From assembly GCF_900177535.1 (NCBI RefSeq), contig NZ_FXAJ01000012.1, positions 18,189-82,188 on the forward strand: a DNA stretch of 64,000 nucleotides, given 5' to 3'. Source of the DNA: Priestia filamentosa. Lineage in GTDB: Bacteria; Bacillota; Bacilli; Bacillales; Bacillaceae_H. The notes beneath the pieces are model-generated. The model saw nothing but the letters and a program-made list of their open reading frames with translations, made no database searches and was not told the origin of the DNA. Each line of letters starts with the position of its first letter. Positions within the stretch are counted from its first letter, which is position 1. Below are positions 36,615 through 45,673 of this stretch, piece after piece. The translations under genes and the position numbers were made by a program.

Positions 36615-37046
36615 CTAATGCAGAGCATATACTTTAACAGTAAAGTTGGAGTTTGTTCCTGATGGATTTGCAATATAGAATGAACGATCGGTTTGTACAT
36701 CGGTAGTGTTCCCACTATAAACATTAGACCAAATTGTTGGGTCAGTTCCTCCTGAAACATCTTTCATAACATTAAAATGCGTACCAGAATTGGCCCCTTC
36801 TACTACAAATTTTAATGCGTAAGTGCCTGCTGGTAGATTTTCAACGCTAAAGTTTCCACTAGACCGATTTTTCTGTCCTTCTTGAGGAGTTGATAATGAG
36901 GTAACAGCTGCTATCTGGGTTTCAGCTTGTGCCTTAACCGAGCTTTCAGTCCCTACTTTTATTGCTGTTGGTTCTGCTGCTGAAACTTGTCCAGAAACCC
37001 CTGCTAATGATAACATTGCGACTGTACCAACGACTATCTTTTTCAT
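36615..37046 (-). CDS. Secreted protein of unknown function
   Basis: This 143-residue protein starts with a classical signal peptide (MKKIVVGTVAMLSLAGVSGQVSAAE, cleavage likely after VSA). The mature part is serine-, threonine- and asparagine-rich with a beta-sandwich look: NFSVENLPAGTYALKFVVEG, SGTHFNVMKDV, DVQTDRSFYIANPSGTNSNFTVKVYAL. There is no anchor motif, so it is released or wall-associated. I know no named family. A good ribosome site, AAAGGATGG, precedes the start. It is a lone gene. Confidence 0.7.
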   Translation of the reverse strand: MKKIVVGTVAMLSLAGVSGQVSAAEPTAIKVGTESSVKAQAETQIAAVTSLSTPQEGQKNRSSGNFSVENLPAGTYALKFVVEGANSGTHFNVMKDVSGGTDPTIWSNVYSGNTTDVQTDRSFYIANPSGTNSNFTVKVYALH

Positions 37047-37277
37047 TCCTTACCATCCTTTCTTTTACTAAAATTCCCATAAATGTGGATTCACTGGCAT
37101 GTACCCTATTCATTAAGGAAGTAAACATCTTTTGTTATATTTCAACTTTTTTAATAAAAAATAAATATAACCTTTGTACAACATCATTATGAATCAGCTT
37201 CTTCTTTAAGCTAAGTGGAAAGAGAGAGTCTTAAAATAGTTTGATTAAGCTTGAGCTTACACCCTCTATGTCCCTGT

Positions 37278-37589
37278 TTAATAATCTGCTAATATTTTTA
37301 CTCCTTTTACTATATTCCAAAAGAAGAAATATACTCCAATAATAATAAAAGCAACATAAGTGACTGCGAACCCAATTCCTATTTGATCCCATCCACTAAT
37401 TCCTCTCAATCCAGTTCCAGCAAGACCTACGACTAAAATAATATAGGGAAACAGATGTAGACATAATGATTTTTTTGCATGGACTTTTACCTCCTTAGAA
37501 GCCATAAAATACACAATTAACGGGAATAAAAATGGCGCGAAAAATATACTGAAATAACATAACGATGATAAAATATTATTTCCTTTCAT
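37278..37589 (-). CDS. DUF4870-like small membrane protein
   Basis: The 103-residue protein has three to four hydrophobic segments and the DUF4870 pattern: LSSLCYFSIFFAPFLFPLIVYF, then the motif VKVHAKKSLCLHLF, and a C-terminal WNIVKGVKILADY. AGAGGAGG precedes the ATG. Family members are widespread in Firmicutes without a defined job. It stands alone on the minus strand, and the gap 37590-38195 holds only the family 3 hairpin. Confidence 0.78.
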   Translation of the reverse strand: MKGNNILSSLCYFSIFFAPFLFPLIVYFMASKEVKVHAKKSLCLHLFPYIILVVGLAGTGLRGISGWDQIGIGFAVTYVAFIIIGVYFFFWNIVKGVKILADY

Positions 37590-38070
37590 ATGTTTTAAAC
37601 CTCCTCTTCTTAAGAGATATGATACGCTCTATAATAAAACTTCTTGATAATTTCATCTATTAACCTCTACAAATATGAATATACGATACTAACCTTACAT
37701 TATTTTAATCTTAATCTTACATAAACCTTAAAATTGGTGATTTCTGTTGTCTCTTCGATTATTACTGAAAGGAAATATCTAAAAGGAATTAATCAATATG
37801 TAATCCAATAGCTTGTAGATTTAATTTTTATTTTTCCTACTCTTTATAATTTATTTTGTGAAAAAATAAGTAATTGTGAAGAAAATGGAAGTGCAATTCA
37901 AAGTTCGGAAGAACGGTACCATAAACAATGGTTTTCGAGGCAATTAAACTATAGTTACCTTTTTTTAAAAAAATAAAATGCTACGTTTTTATTCATTTCT
38001 AATGTCCTCTATAGATATTAAGACGTTTATATATAAACAATGTATAAAAACCTGCACGAATAATTAAAAA

Positions 38071-38114
38071 GAAAAGCCATGTACTACTTGTGAGATAAAG
38101 AGTCTATGGCTTTC
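38071..38114. repeat. Dispersed hairpin family 3, copy 2
   Basis: GAAAAGCCATGTACT at 38071-38085 pairs with AGTCTATGGCTTTC at 38101-38114; about 40 of 46 bases match the copy at 34227-34272. Confidence 0.78.
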
Positions 38115-38195
38115 TAACTTCCTGAAATATGAATTATTTTAACTTAAAATGGCATAGAGTATTCATTATATATAGGAGAGAATAATTTACTTTAT

Positions 38196-38414
38196 ATGGT
38201 ATTGTATAAACAAAAGGAGAGTGAAAATATTAGAATTGTGATTGGTTTAATTGGTAATATTATATTATGTTTTTATGGAGTAAGAGGATTATTAATAAAT
38301 GAACCAATACCATTTTCTTCTTACCTCTTTGCGATAAGTGGACTTATCGGAATTATTGCCCTTATTCTGAAATTAAAGAATAAAAATGATACTGAACTTA
38401 GGAATTTTAGATGA
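38196..38414 (+). CDS. Small membrane protein, 72 aa or shorter
   Basis: Two hydrophobic segments are visible: VIGLIGNIILCFYGVRGLLI and YLFAISGLIGIIALILKL, with a charged tail. The ATG at 38196 has no close ribosome site. AAAGGAG at 38214 would better serve a start near IRIVIGL, with no standard start codon at the ideal spacing, so the 5' end is uncertain. A terminator with arms CGTTTAGAG/CTCTAAGCG and T7 follows at 38427-38458, which supports a real transcript. The function is unknown. Confidence 0.55.
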   Translation: MVLYKQKESENIRIVIGLIGNIILCFYGVRGLLINEPIPFSSYLFAISGLIGIIALILKLKNKNDTELRNFR

Positions 38415-38426
38415 ATATAGATTGCT

Positions 38427-38458
38427 GCGTTTAGAGTTAATGCTCTAAGCGTTTTTTT
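38427..38458 (+). terminator. Terminator after small membrane protein
   Basis: GCGTTTAGAG pairs with CTCTAAGCG (one G-T pair) across a short loop and is followed by seven T residues. Confidence 0.85.
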
Positions 38459-38628
38459 GTTATATACCACGAATTAAGTGGAAAACAAGGAAATATTAAT
38501 CTACTCGGTTCCTAGATATTTACTGTGAAAAGTCTAGAAAAAGTGTCTATATAAGTTTTGAAATACCTCAGAGAATAGATAAGCCATAAAAGGGAATTCT
38601 AAGAAAAAATAGCTCAAGGAGATTAGAT

Positions 38629-39669
38629 ATGGATACTATTAAACCAACTAAAATAGGGAGAAATTTTAATGACAGACTAACATCTGCAGAGGTAGGGAAA
38701 CTTTGGGCAACATATATGGGGAATAGTATGTCCACTTGTATTCTCAGTTACTTTCTCCAACATGTTGAAGACTCAGAAATCAAAGGACTGGTGGAACATG
38801 CTTTATTTCTAAGTGAAGAATTTCAAAGTATAATAAAAGAAATATTCACCAAAGAACATATTCCTATTCCTCATGGTTTTACAAAAGAAGATGTGAATCT
38901 TGAGGCTCCAAGATTATTTGAAGATGAGTTCTATGTCCATTATCTAAAATATGTTGCAAAAGCAGGAATGAGCATCTATAATGTGGCTGTTCCTCTAATG
39001 TATAGGGAGGATGTACGGAACTTCTATCTCTACTGTATAGATGCTACGATAAAATTAATGGAGCAAATCAAGAGCATTTTAATGGATAAAGGGCTGATTA
39101 TTAAACCCCCGATCATCCCTACACCAGAAGATGTAAAAATCGCTCGTCCTGATTATTTAAAAGGTTTAATAGAAAAGGCTCGGCCCTTACATGCTTTAGA
39201 AATTACTCATTTATACGATAATATTGAAAGTAATGTAACAAGTAAAGCGTTAATCATGGCCTTTCGTCAAGTTGCCAAATTGGAGAAGGTTCGCGAGGTA
39301 TTTAAGAAAGGGGAAGATCTCACTACAAGAGCAGTAGAACGTTATATGTCAAAGCTTCATGATGACCACTTACCTGCTCCTTCATTTCTTGATCATTTAG
39401 TTACAACTTCTATCATTTCCCCTTTTTCGGATAAATTAATGTTATTCCATAAAGTAGATATGTTTTCCATGAAAATACGGGCTTTTGGAAATTCGGTAGC
39501 TGTTAATGGAAGGCATGATTTAGCTGCCTTATACGGTAAATCGTTAACCAATATATTTAAATTTGTAGATGATGCCTCCCATGTTATGCTGAAAAATGGA
39601 TGGATGGAAGTGCCTCCTGAAGCTGCGGATAGAGAAAATTTAGCTTTAAAAGAGAAGCCAAGTCAATGA
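38629..39669 (+). CDS. DUF3231-family protein
   Basis: The 346-residue protein matches DUF3231, a family nearly confined to Bacillales. Two similar halves of about 165 residues are visible: LTSAEVGKLWATYMGNSMSTCILSYFLQHVEDSEIKGLVEHAL in the first and ALEITHLYDNIESNVTSKALIMAFRQVAKLEKVREVFKKG in the second, each mainly helical as in a ferritin-like bundle. The family is often seen beside spore or stress genes; its function is unknown. The start follows CAAGGAGATTAGAT. A terminator is at 39957. Confidence 0.87.
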   Translation: MDTIKPTKIGRNFNDRLTSAEVGKLWATYMGNSMSTCILSYFLQHVEDSEIKGLVEHALFLSEEFQSIIKEIFTKEHIPIPHGFTKEDVNLEAPRLFEDEFYVHYLKYVAKAGMSIYNVAVPLMYREDVRNFYLYCIDATIKLMEQIKSILMDKGLIIKPPIIPTPEDVKIARPDYLKGLIEKARPLHALEITHLYDNIESNVTSKALIMAFRQVAKLEKVREVFKKGEDLTTRAVERYMSKLHDDHLPAPSFLDHLVTTSIISPFSDKLMLFHKVDMFSMKIRAFGNSVAVNGRHDLAALYGKSLTNIFKFVDDASHVMLKNGWMEVPPEAADRENLALKEKPSQ

Positions 39670-39956
39670 TAAGATTGAATATAAGGCAAAAAATCAGCAA
39701 ATAAATATAAGTAAAGTTAAAATTAAACAAAGAACTGATCGGAAGGGAAAATTACAAAACATTTAATAACCTATGCTACATCTATGTTTAAAATTTGAAC
39801 CATTATGTTTCATTGTATGCAAGATAACATTACAACAAATAGGAGATAGTAGTGGGTTTGAAAGAATACATAGGATAAATCAGTCTATCCCATGATAAAG
39901 GTATTTCAGATGAACAATATTGCTATATATACTGACTTTACTGTTGATGTATGTAA

Positions 39957-39989
39957 CAAAAGAGAGGAGTAGCGACCCTCTCTTTTTTA
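39957..39989 (+). terminator. Intrinsic terminator
   Basis: AAAAGAGAGG pairs with CCTCTCTTTT around AGTAGCGAC and is followed by T residues; it is nearly 290 bases after the DUF3231 stop. The gap between holds no gene. Confidence 0.85.
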
Positions 39990-40203
39990 TTTGACGTAAT
40001 TTTTCATAATTAATTTTCATAAATTTAAAAGTAAAAAAGAGCAGACTAAGTAAATTTGCACTTTTTTTGCACTAAAAACTCTTCAGTACAATAACCATAT
40101 ACCTTAATCAAAGGGCATACTATTTATATGAATAATATACTTATGTTTTTTAGAGTAATATTATCAGTATGTTCAAGGTTTAGAGATTAATTAAAACTAC
40201 CTT

Positions 40204-40223
40204 GAAGTTTTTGCACCAGAACC
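40204..40223 (-). mobile_element. Solitary IS6-family terminal repeat
   Basis: On the minus strand it reads GGTTCTGGTGCAAAAACTTC, matching the IS6/IS240-type end GGTTCTG-TGCAAA. No IS gene is adjacent, so it is a relic or a recombination scar. Confidence 0.7.
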
Positions 40224-40230
40224 TTATTAA

Positions 40231-41085
40231 TCATCTTTCTTTTGAAGTAGAAAACATTTCTGGAAGAGTTACAAATCTCACTCCTTTAGATTGAAGTGGA
40301 GGAATGATTAGATCAAGAGCTTTCACAGAACCCTCTAATTTCGCTTCAGATGGCGCAGAATGTTGTAAGATTATACTTCCAGGAAAAGCATTAGCAAATA
40401 CTTTTTCAGTAATAGCCTCTGCACTGATTCCTTTCCAGTCTAATGTATCTATACTCCATTGAATAATCATAAATTTTTGCTCATTAGCCCATTTCAGATG
40501 CTCTTCCTTGATAGAGCCATAAGGGGGACGGATGAATTTTGGAAAATATCCAGTTAACTTTTGAATCATTTCCCCTGTTTTTAGAATTTGACTATGATAT
40601 TCTTCATTGCTTACCTTTGCGAAATTGGGATGATCATAGGAATGATTCCCAACTATATGCTCCTCTACTGCCATTCTCTTTACAACATTAGGATACCTCT
40701 TAACATTTTCACCTAATAAGAAAAAAGTAGCTTTAACATCATATTTTTTTAATTTATCTAATATGAGAGGAGTATGCACCATATCTGGACCATCATCAAA
40801 TGTGAGAGCAACTTCAGCTTTATTATATGGACCCGAAAATGCATAGGCATACTTCTCTACCCATGAAAAAGGTGTCCATGATCCTCTCATATCCTCTTTT
40901 AAGTATTGAGTTGGAATAAAGTTTTTATGAAAAAAATGTATTTGGTTTGATTTAATGGGGGGATAGAATGTATACCAACTTTGTGGGTAAGGTGGTGTAA
41001 GGATTCTATACTGCGGATAATAAGGATACCCTTGAAAAGGGACTAGCATTCGTGGTCTATCTAGGGGATTAAAATAATTCATCAT
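40231..41085 (-). CDS. Polysaccharide deacetylase (NodB-type)
   Basis: This 284-residue protein has a complete NodB domain: LTFDDGPD (catalytic Asp and metal Asp), HSYDHPNF (metal His pair), FIRPPYGS and, near the end, IILQHSAPS with the catalytic histidine. The N-terminal 80 residues are unusual, proline- and tyrosine-rich (GYPYYPQYRILTPPYPQSWYTFYPP), resembling spore coat or exosporium proteins rather than a signal peptide. It may therefore act on peptidoglycan or an N-acetylated polymer at the spore surface, an inference. The start follows TTAGGAGG. The gene is single. Confidence 0.9.
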   Translation of the reverse strand: MMNYFNPLDRPRMLVPFQGYPYYPQYRILTPPYPQSWYTFYPPIKSNQIHFFHKNFIPTQYLKEDMRGSWTPFSWVEKYAYAFSGPYNKAEVALTFDDGPDMVHTPLILDKLKKYDVKATFFLLGENVKRYPNVVKRMAVEEHIVGNHSYDHPNFAKVSNEEYHSQILKTGEMIQKLTGYFPKFIRPPYGSIKEEHLKWANEQKFMIIQWSIDTLDWKGISAEAITEKVFANAFPGSIILQHSAPSEAKLEGSVKALDLIIPPLQSKGVRFVTLPEMFSTSKER

Positions 41086-41414
41086 TGAAATACCTCCTAA
41101 GTTTAATATACATACTTCCGATGTACATTCTCTCCATCATACGTAAACAACACTTTCTGATTCAGTTCCAAATATACTGACCGATACCTTAATAATTTAT
41201 ATGTCGAGAAACTTATAATAAACTACACTTAAAAGAAAAAAACACCTCACAAAGCTGGCTTTGATTCTTCAAAATACTCAAAAGATTGTACTTAGGTTAA
41301 TAAACTTGTTTAATGACTTTCTAAACACAGAACCCTAATATTCACAAAGTGATATTACCTTTTACTTTTTTTATAATGATTCTAGTACAAAAACTTTAAA
41401 ACAATTGTAATTAA

Positions 41415-41555
41415 TCACTCAATCTTGAGCGTACTAATCCTATTACCTAAAATAAGTTTTATAATATCCCAAGAACCATGGTTCTTAATATTAGCTTTTT
41501 CTATTGCATGTACAGTTGTAATTCCTTTATTTCTCTCCCGGTTATAGGATGCAAT
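41415..41555 (-). pseudogene. Serine recombinase C-terminal fragment
   Basis: The minus strand reads ASYNRERNKGITTVHAIEKANIKN, which aligns with the C-terminal helix-turn-helix region of the recombinase at 60.0-60.6 kb (EAYNRWRHKEVTAVQAMKEANVKK), and stops at 41415-41417. The catalytic domain is gone. It marks a lost transposon; the surrounding 41086-41768 holds no other gene. Confidence 0.6.
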
Positions 41556-41768
41556 AAATTAAGAAAAGCAGTTCTCAAGAATAGCGCCCTAAACTTCCCT
41601 TTTTCCATCATTAAATTTTAAGTTTTTTGGATCAAGGTGTAAAATATCTTATCTATAAGGTCCAATGGTGATAAAATCAAACAAATGGAGCCATAAAACC
41701 TTATATATGAAATTGGTTAATAACAAACATCGTGAAAAAAGTCATTAGAATAAAGGAGAAAGATATGA

Positions 41769-42455
41769 ATGGCAGAATTAACGGACTGGAAAAATAGTGC
41801 TTGCGGTCATAAATTTATAGCTTCCTTTAGTGGAGGGAAGGATAGTGTTTTAGCTCTATATAAAGCAGAAAAGGTTGGAGAAGCAATTGGACTAATCGTC
41901 ATGCTGGAGGAAGAAGGGAAACGTTCCAGATCTCATGGAATGCCTCCGGAACTTATACGTGCCCAAGCTAAATCTATAGGTTTGCCTGTATATACTGCAG
42001 CTGCAAGTTGGACAGATTATGAAAAAGTATTTATGCGCCTTTTAAAAAAAGCTAAAAATCAAGGAGCAGAAATTTTAGTAACTGGAGACTTAGATATGCC
42101 TGCTCATGGCTGTTGGCATGAAAAGGTTACGAAAAATGCTGGATTAAAGCTTGGGATGCCTTTATGGGAAATGAACCATCGTAAAGCTGTCGAAGAGTTT
42201 ATAAATCTAGGATTTGTCACAATCATTGTAACTGTGAATTTATCATTAGGAATGCGAGAGGACGATTTAGGAAGAACGTTAACCCATAAATATGTGAAGG
42301 AGCTTGAAGCTCGTGGGATTGATCCCTGCGGAGAAGGTGGAGAATTCCATACCACGGTAATAGATGGGCCCATTTTTAAACATCCTATTCCAGTTCGTAC
42401 CTGTGAAATTATTAAGAATGGAGAATATGCCTTTTTGCCTTTGGAGCTAGATTAA
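41769..42455 (+). CDS. Dph6-related ATP pyrophosphatase (diphthine-ammonia ligase family)
   Basis: The 228-residue protein has the PP-loop SFSGGKDSVLALYKA near residue 20, the family RSHGMP and GDLDMPAHGCWHE motifs, and the C-terminal CGEGGEFHT signature of Dph6-related enzymes. In bacteria lacking diphthamide these proteins probably amidate another acid, using ATP to adenylate it. The ATG at 41769 has AAAGGAG upstream; a second ATG at 41765 is in another frame. It is a lone gene and the substrate is unknown. Confidence 0.9.
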   Translation: MAELTDWKNSACGHKFIASFSGGKDSVLALYKAEKVGEAIGLIVMLEEEGKRSRSHGMPPELIRAQAKSIGLPVYTAAASWTDYEKVFMRLLKKAKNQGAEILVTGDLDMPAHGCWHEKVTKNAGLKLGMPLWEMNHRKAVEEFINLGFVTIIVTVNLSLGMREDDLGRTLTHKYVKELEARGIDPCGEGGEFHTTVIDGPIFKHPIPVRTCEIIKNGEYAFLPLELD

Positions 42456-42693
42456 ATGAGGGATATGGAGACCTTATAAAGTATAAAATGGAGTACCGAT
42501 AACATTACGCAGTTATCTTAACTTCGAGGTGAGAACTATTGAATCATCAATGATTCTCACTTCATTTACATGGATTCAATATAAATATTGGTTTACAAAA
42601 GTATAATCATTTTTTGATGTCTTGTTCAGGTAACGTACTGTTGCATCCAGCAAGAATTTGTAATAAAAAAACAACCGAAATAATTCGATTGCT

Positions 42694-42933
42694 CTAAATT
42701 CTTAACCTATTCGTGATATTATCGAAGTAATTAAACCCTTTATCCGTTACCTCTGCGTTTAACATATCCCCAAAGTTCGTATGACTAATTAAACCTTCGT
42801 TATACATTTCTTCGCAGATCTTAACGAAGTCTTCCGGAGTGACATCGCAAGTTTCTGCAGAAGGCTCCTTATCATTTAAGAGAGAAGTTAAAATTAATAT
42901 TTTTCCGTTTATAACGTATAAGTCTTCGTTCAT
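42694..42933 (-). CDS. Small winged-helix-like protein, 79 aa
   Basis: A perfect CAGGAGGTG precedes the ATG at 42933. The sequence reads INGKILILTSLLNDKEPS, VTPEDFVKICEEMYNEGLISHTNF and AEVTDKGFNYFDNITNRL, the order helix, recognition helix and wing of a YjcQ-type or phage-like winged helix. I regard it as a small DNA-binding or phage-derived protein of unknown target. Its codon use is visibly less AT-biased than the surroundings, which suggests separate origin. Confidence 0.6.
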   Translation of the reverse strand: MNEDLYVINGKILILTSLLNDKEPSAETCDVTPEDFVKICEEMYNEGLISHTNFGDMLNAEVTDKGFNYFDNITNRLRI

Positions 42934-43292
42934 TTCGCACACCTCCTTGACTTAATATCCGTAAGAGGCACCTGCTATATACGTTAATTTTCAAAAGCTA
43001 AAATTGATATTCGGATTTATTTCGCAAGGCAAAAGTGCAATATTAAAGAAATAACATTTATTCATCTAAATAACTAAAAAACACAACTCTTTATATAAGA
43101 ATTGCGCCCTTTAAAGATCTCCTTAGTATCTCGTCTTTATTCCGTTTTATCATATCTTCCTATATAGTAAACATCGTGGAATCCTTTGAAAACAATGCCA
43201 ATAATAATATACATTTTGGTTATCATATAATTAAGGATCGATTGGAAAACTATTGAAACGATGTGAAAAATTATATAGGATGGTGGGTAAAA

Positions 43293-43835
43293 ATGGATTT
43301 TATCTTTTCAAACTTTAGAAAAGGTGTTGAACAGAGTTTGAGAAACAATGGAATAGATAAAAAGAGGCATTTTAAAATTAGCGCTATAGTTGTTTGTTTA
43401 CTTATTAGTATGATGTCCATTTTACCTAATGATACCCATGCAGATGAGGTAACAAATTTAGGAAAATCATCAACAGATAAGGGTATCAGTTTTACTATCG
43501 ATGATTTTTTTTATAATGGGAATAAACTTGTTATTGATTACACAGTAGAATCTAAAACAGCCCAAAAGATAGATGAAACTCATCCTAATCTTTTGGAGAA
43601 ACTGGATGTTTCCATTAACGGTAAACCTATTGACAGCATCAGTTACCAAGGTCATCAAAAAGTAGCCAAAAACAAATATAGGGGTGTAATAGAAATTAAT
43701 CCACCAGAAGGTACACCTGACCATTTTGCTTTGAAATTTAATACTGATAGTATTTTTGATCAAGAAGGGCAATGGACAATTGATTTTCCTGTAAATAAAT
43801 CTACGGAAATTTTCTTTTACCACTTTTTAATTTAA
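43293..43835 (+). CDS. DUF4179-like surface protein, truncated
   Basis: The 180-residue product begins with a short cytoplasmic segment, one membrane helix (FKISAIVVCLLISMMSILP) and an extracellular DUF4179-type beta domain: STDKGISFTIDDFFYNGNKLVIDYTVESKT. Full-length members usually have 350-500 residues with a second domain; this one stops soon after DFPVNKSTEIFFYHF, where the frame ends in untypical residues, so it is 3'-truncated. The family is usually paired with an ECF sigma factor, which is missing here. GGTGGG precedes the chosen ATG at 43293. Confidence 0.7.
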   Translation: MDFIFSNFRKGVEQSLRNNGIDKKRHFKISAIVVCLLISMMSILPNDTHADEVTNLGKSSTDKGISFTIDDFFYNGNKLVIDYTVESKTAQKIDETHPNLLEKLDVSINGKPIDSISYQGHQKVAKNKYRGVIEINPPEGTPDHFALKFNTDSIFDQEGQWTIDFPVNKSTEIFFYHFLI

Positions 43836-43883
43836 AACAAATAATATTTAATGTAATAACATAAGTTACCGATATATTCATTT

Positions 43884-43919
43884 AAGAAGTAAGAGGGATT
43901 TACCCCTTGCTTCTTTTTT
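43884..43919 (+). terminator. Terminator after DUF4179-like gene
   Basis: AAGAAGTAAGAGGG pairs with CCC(C)TTGCTTCTT around a short loop and ends in T6. Confidence 0.82.
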
Positions 43920-44096
43920 GTGTGGGGTGCGTGATATTATGCAAAACTGAATGAAAATAAGACTCCTATAGCCCTCCTGTTTCTTATAGGTAGCTTTTTA
44001 GAAATCAATAAGATCACCATTTTGTTATTTTTCTTATGTTTTTTTATCCCTCATCATATGAACTTGTACATAGTACCTCCATGCAAAAGAGGATAC

Positions 44097-44276
44097 CTAA
44101 CTACCTGATTTATTCGTACTACCTTGATATAAGAGACCATATGAAATAGAGAGTAAGCCTGTAAGAGCAACCAATCCTGTAATAAATTGTGATTTTGTAA
44201 CCACATAGAAAAAGATAGAAAAAACAAGTAGTATCCATCCTAGTATTTGGATAAAAAATGTATTCATTATTTTCAT
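44097..44276 (-). CDS. Small membrane protein (copy 2 of duplicated module)
   Basis: The frame reads MNTFFIQILGWILLVFSIFFY, then VTKSQFITGLVALTGLLSISYGLLYQ. It is about 65-70% identical by eye to the 53-residue protein at 29237-29398, including the same second-helix motif. An upstream in-frame ATG at 44276 (MKI) or the ATG at 44267 may be used. Both copies lie downstream of an HPr-like gene or its remnant. The function is unknown. Confidence 0.7.
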   Translation of the reverse strand: MKIMNTFFIQILGWILLVFSIFFYVVTKSQFITGLVALTGLLSISYGLLYQGSTNKSGS

Positions 44277-44448
44277 GTATCTTCACTTTCCCTTCCATTC
44301 TAAGGATATTATTGATATTCGTAGGAGACTGTAGTAACTTCAGCAAATTAGAGCTTTAAAGTGAAATTTGATGAGGGGTGTTCTTAAAACTTGGTATATT
44401 ATCATTTCTATATACCCACTATCTAAACGATTAAAACACTGATTACTT

Positions 44449-44576
44449 CTATGCTCGGCAGTGTGACGCCTTTTCTTGTTGTTTAAAGAAAGGATTGATG
44501 TGTTTCCTATCAGACGGAGCCTCTTTTTCTTCCATAACAATAAGAAGATACTTTTTCAATACCGATAACAAGGATT
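44449..44576 (-). pseudogene. Truncated HPr-like gene (copy 2)
   Basis: The frame reads LLSVLKKYLLIVMEEKEAPSD and continues with NPFFKQQEKASHCRA before a TAG. It matches the last 45 residues of the intact HPr-like gene at 29569-29844 (ILIVLEGKEAPSD, HFFKQQ). A stop lies just upstream and the first half is deleted, so no functional protein is expected. Confidence 0.75.
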
Positions 44577-44791
44577 ATGGTAACTAATTATGAAGGGGAT
44601 ATACATTAGGGGAACGGAAAAACTCCCTTTAATGGTGGGGAGTTTTTCTGCTTTTAGAAACAGGGGTGAAATCAATCGTGTCACTGCATCTTGGTAGTTT
44701 GTGTGAATCTTCAAATGTTCTTCATATAAACTTTAATATCCAACTTTTAAGAATTATAATAACCATGTAATGGAAATTAAGTTTGTGTACC

Positions 44792-44950
44792 CTATACGAT
44801 ATAAGAAGCAAAGAAGGATATGGAACTTTGACTTAATTGGGAAATCTCTTGGCGAATGATTCCTAACTCTTGTCCTAATTCAACGTCTGTACTGTTCTTT
44901 CCGACTAATTGAGTATCTTTTTGCTTTTGTTTTTGATTGTTATTAGTCAT
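44792..44950 (-). CDS. Small hydrophilic protein, 52 aa
   Basis: A strong AAGGAGG precedes the ATG. The protein begins MTNNNQKQKQKDTQLVGKN and continues TDVELGQELGIIRQEISQLSQSS, ending SISFFASYIV. The glutamine- and lysine-rich start and short amphipathic helix resemble minor small spore proteins of Bacillus, but no named family fits. It is too short for usual gene callers. It is a lone gene. Confidence 0.6.
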   Translation of the reverse strand: MTNNNQKQKQKDTQLVGKNSTDVELGQELGIIRQEISQLSQSSISFFASYIV

Positions 44951-45673
44951 AATAAAAACCTCCTTAATGTAAATAAAACGTACTTTTTTAATTTGTCTAT
45001 TGCTTATATAAAGATGAATGGTAATATTTACCGATAATTACCATATTTTATTTTGCACATATAAGGTATTAAGATGCATTACAGGACCAAGTACGATATT
45101 TAGTCTCTATTTCTCCTTAGAGTAGGTTGTACAGGTTCGCTCATGTTCAACCCATTCTCTATTTAAACTGGAAAACGTTCAACTTCGCGAAAATAAAACG
45201 TACCCTATTTAATAACCTCATTTAGCTTACAGCTATATTGGAGGATTTTTACCATAATTTTATATTTATAACATTAAAGGGGATTAAGAGGGAGCACCGT
45301 TTATGATAAATATCCTTAGAGAGCTTTTCTACTTCTTATAAGCTACATCCTGTAGACAAATTTTATATATGATATACAAGATAAGTTTCAATAAATTTCT
45401 ACACTTTATTCACTTTTATAGTATTAATGTCGTTATATCGGCATTAGAGAGATTGCCTTCAAGGATTTTAAGGAATTTGCATTAGAACCAATCACAATCA
45501 GGGCTTGAAAAATATTAATAAATACAAGTAAAATTTAGAATATTGTGATATATTATAAAGAAGTAAAATTTGTAAATTAATAACTAAGCACTACCTAAAG
45601 GTTTAGATTTACAAAATAGGTGATTTTAGTTTTCCGGATGAAGAATATTTTATAGAGAAAGGGTTAATTAAGT
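44951..45673. other. Gap before LacI gene
   Basis: No gene was seen. An IS6-type end lies at 45474-45489 (aatttgcattagaacc). AT-rich sequence directly before 45674 should contain the promoter of the LacI gene. Confidence 0.5.
45474..45489 (-). mobile_element. Solitary IS6-family terminal repeat
   Basis: On the minus strand GGTTCTAATGCAAATT resembles the IS6 end with two changes. There is no element nearby. Confidence 0.45.

Noticed and set aside
44340..44540. 66-codon minus-strand frame
   Set aside because: It is a frame shadow across the truncated HPr-like copy; the homologous frame is the one ending at 44449.
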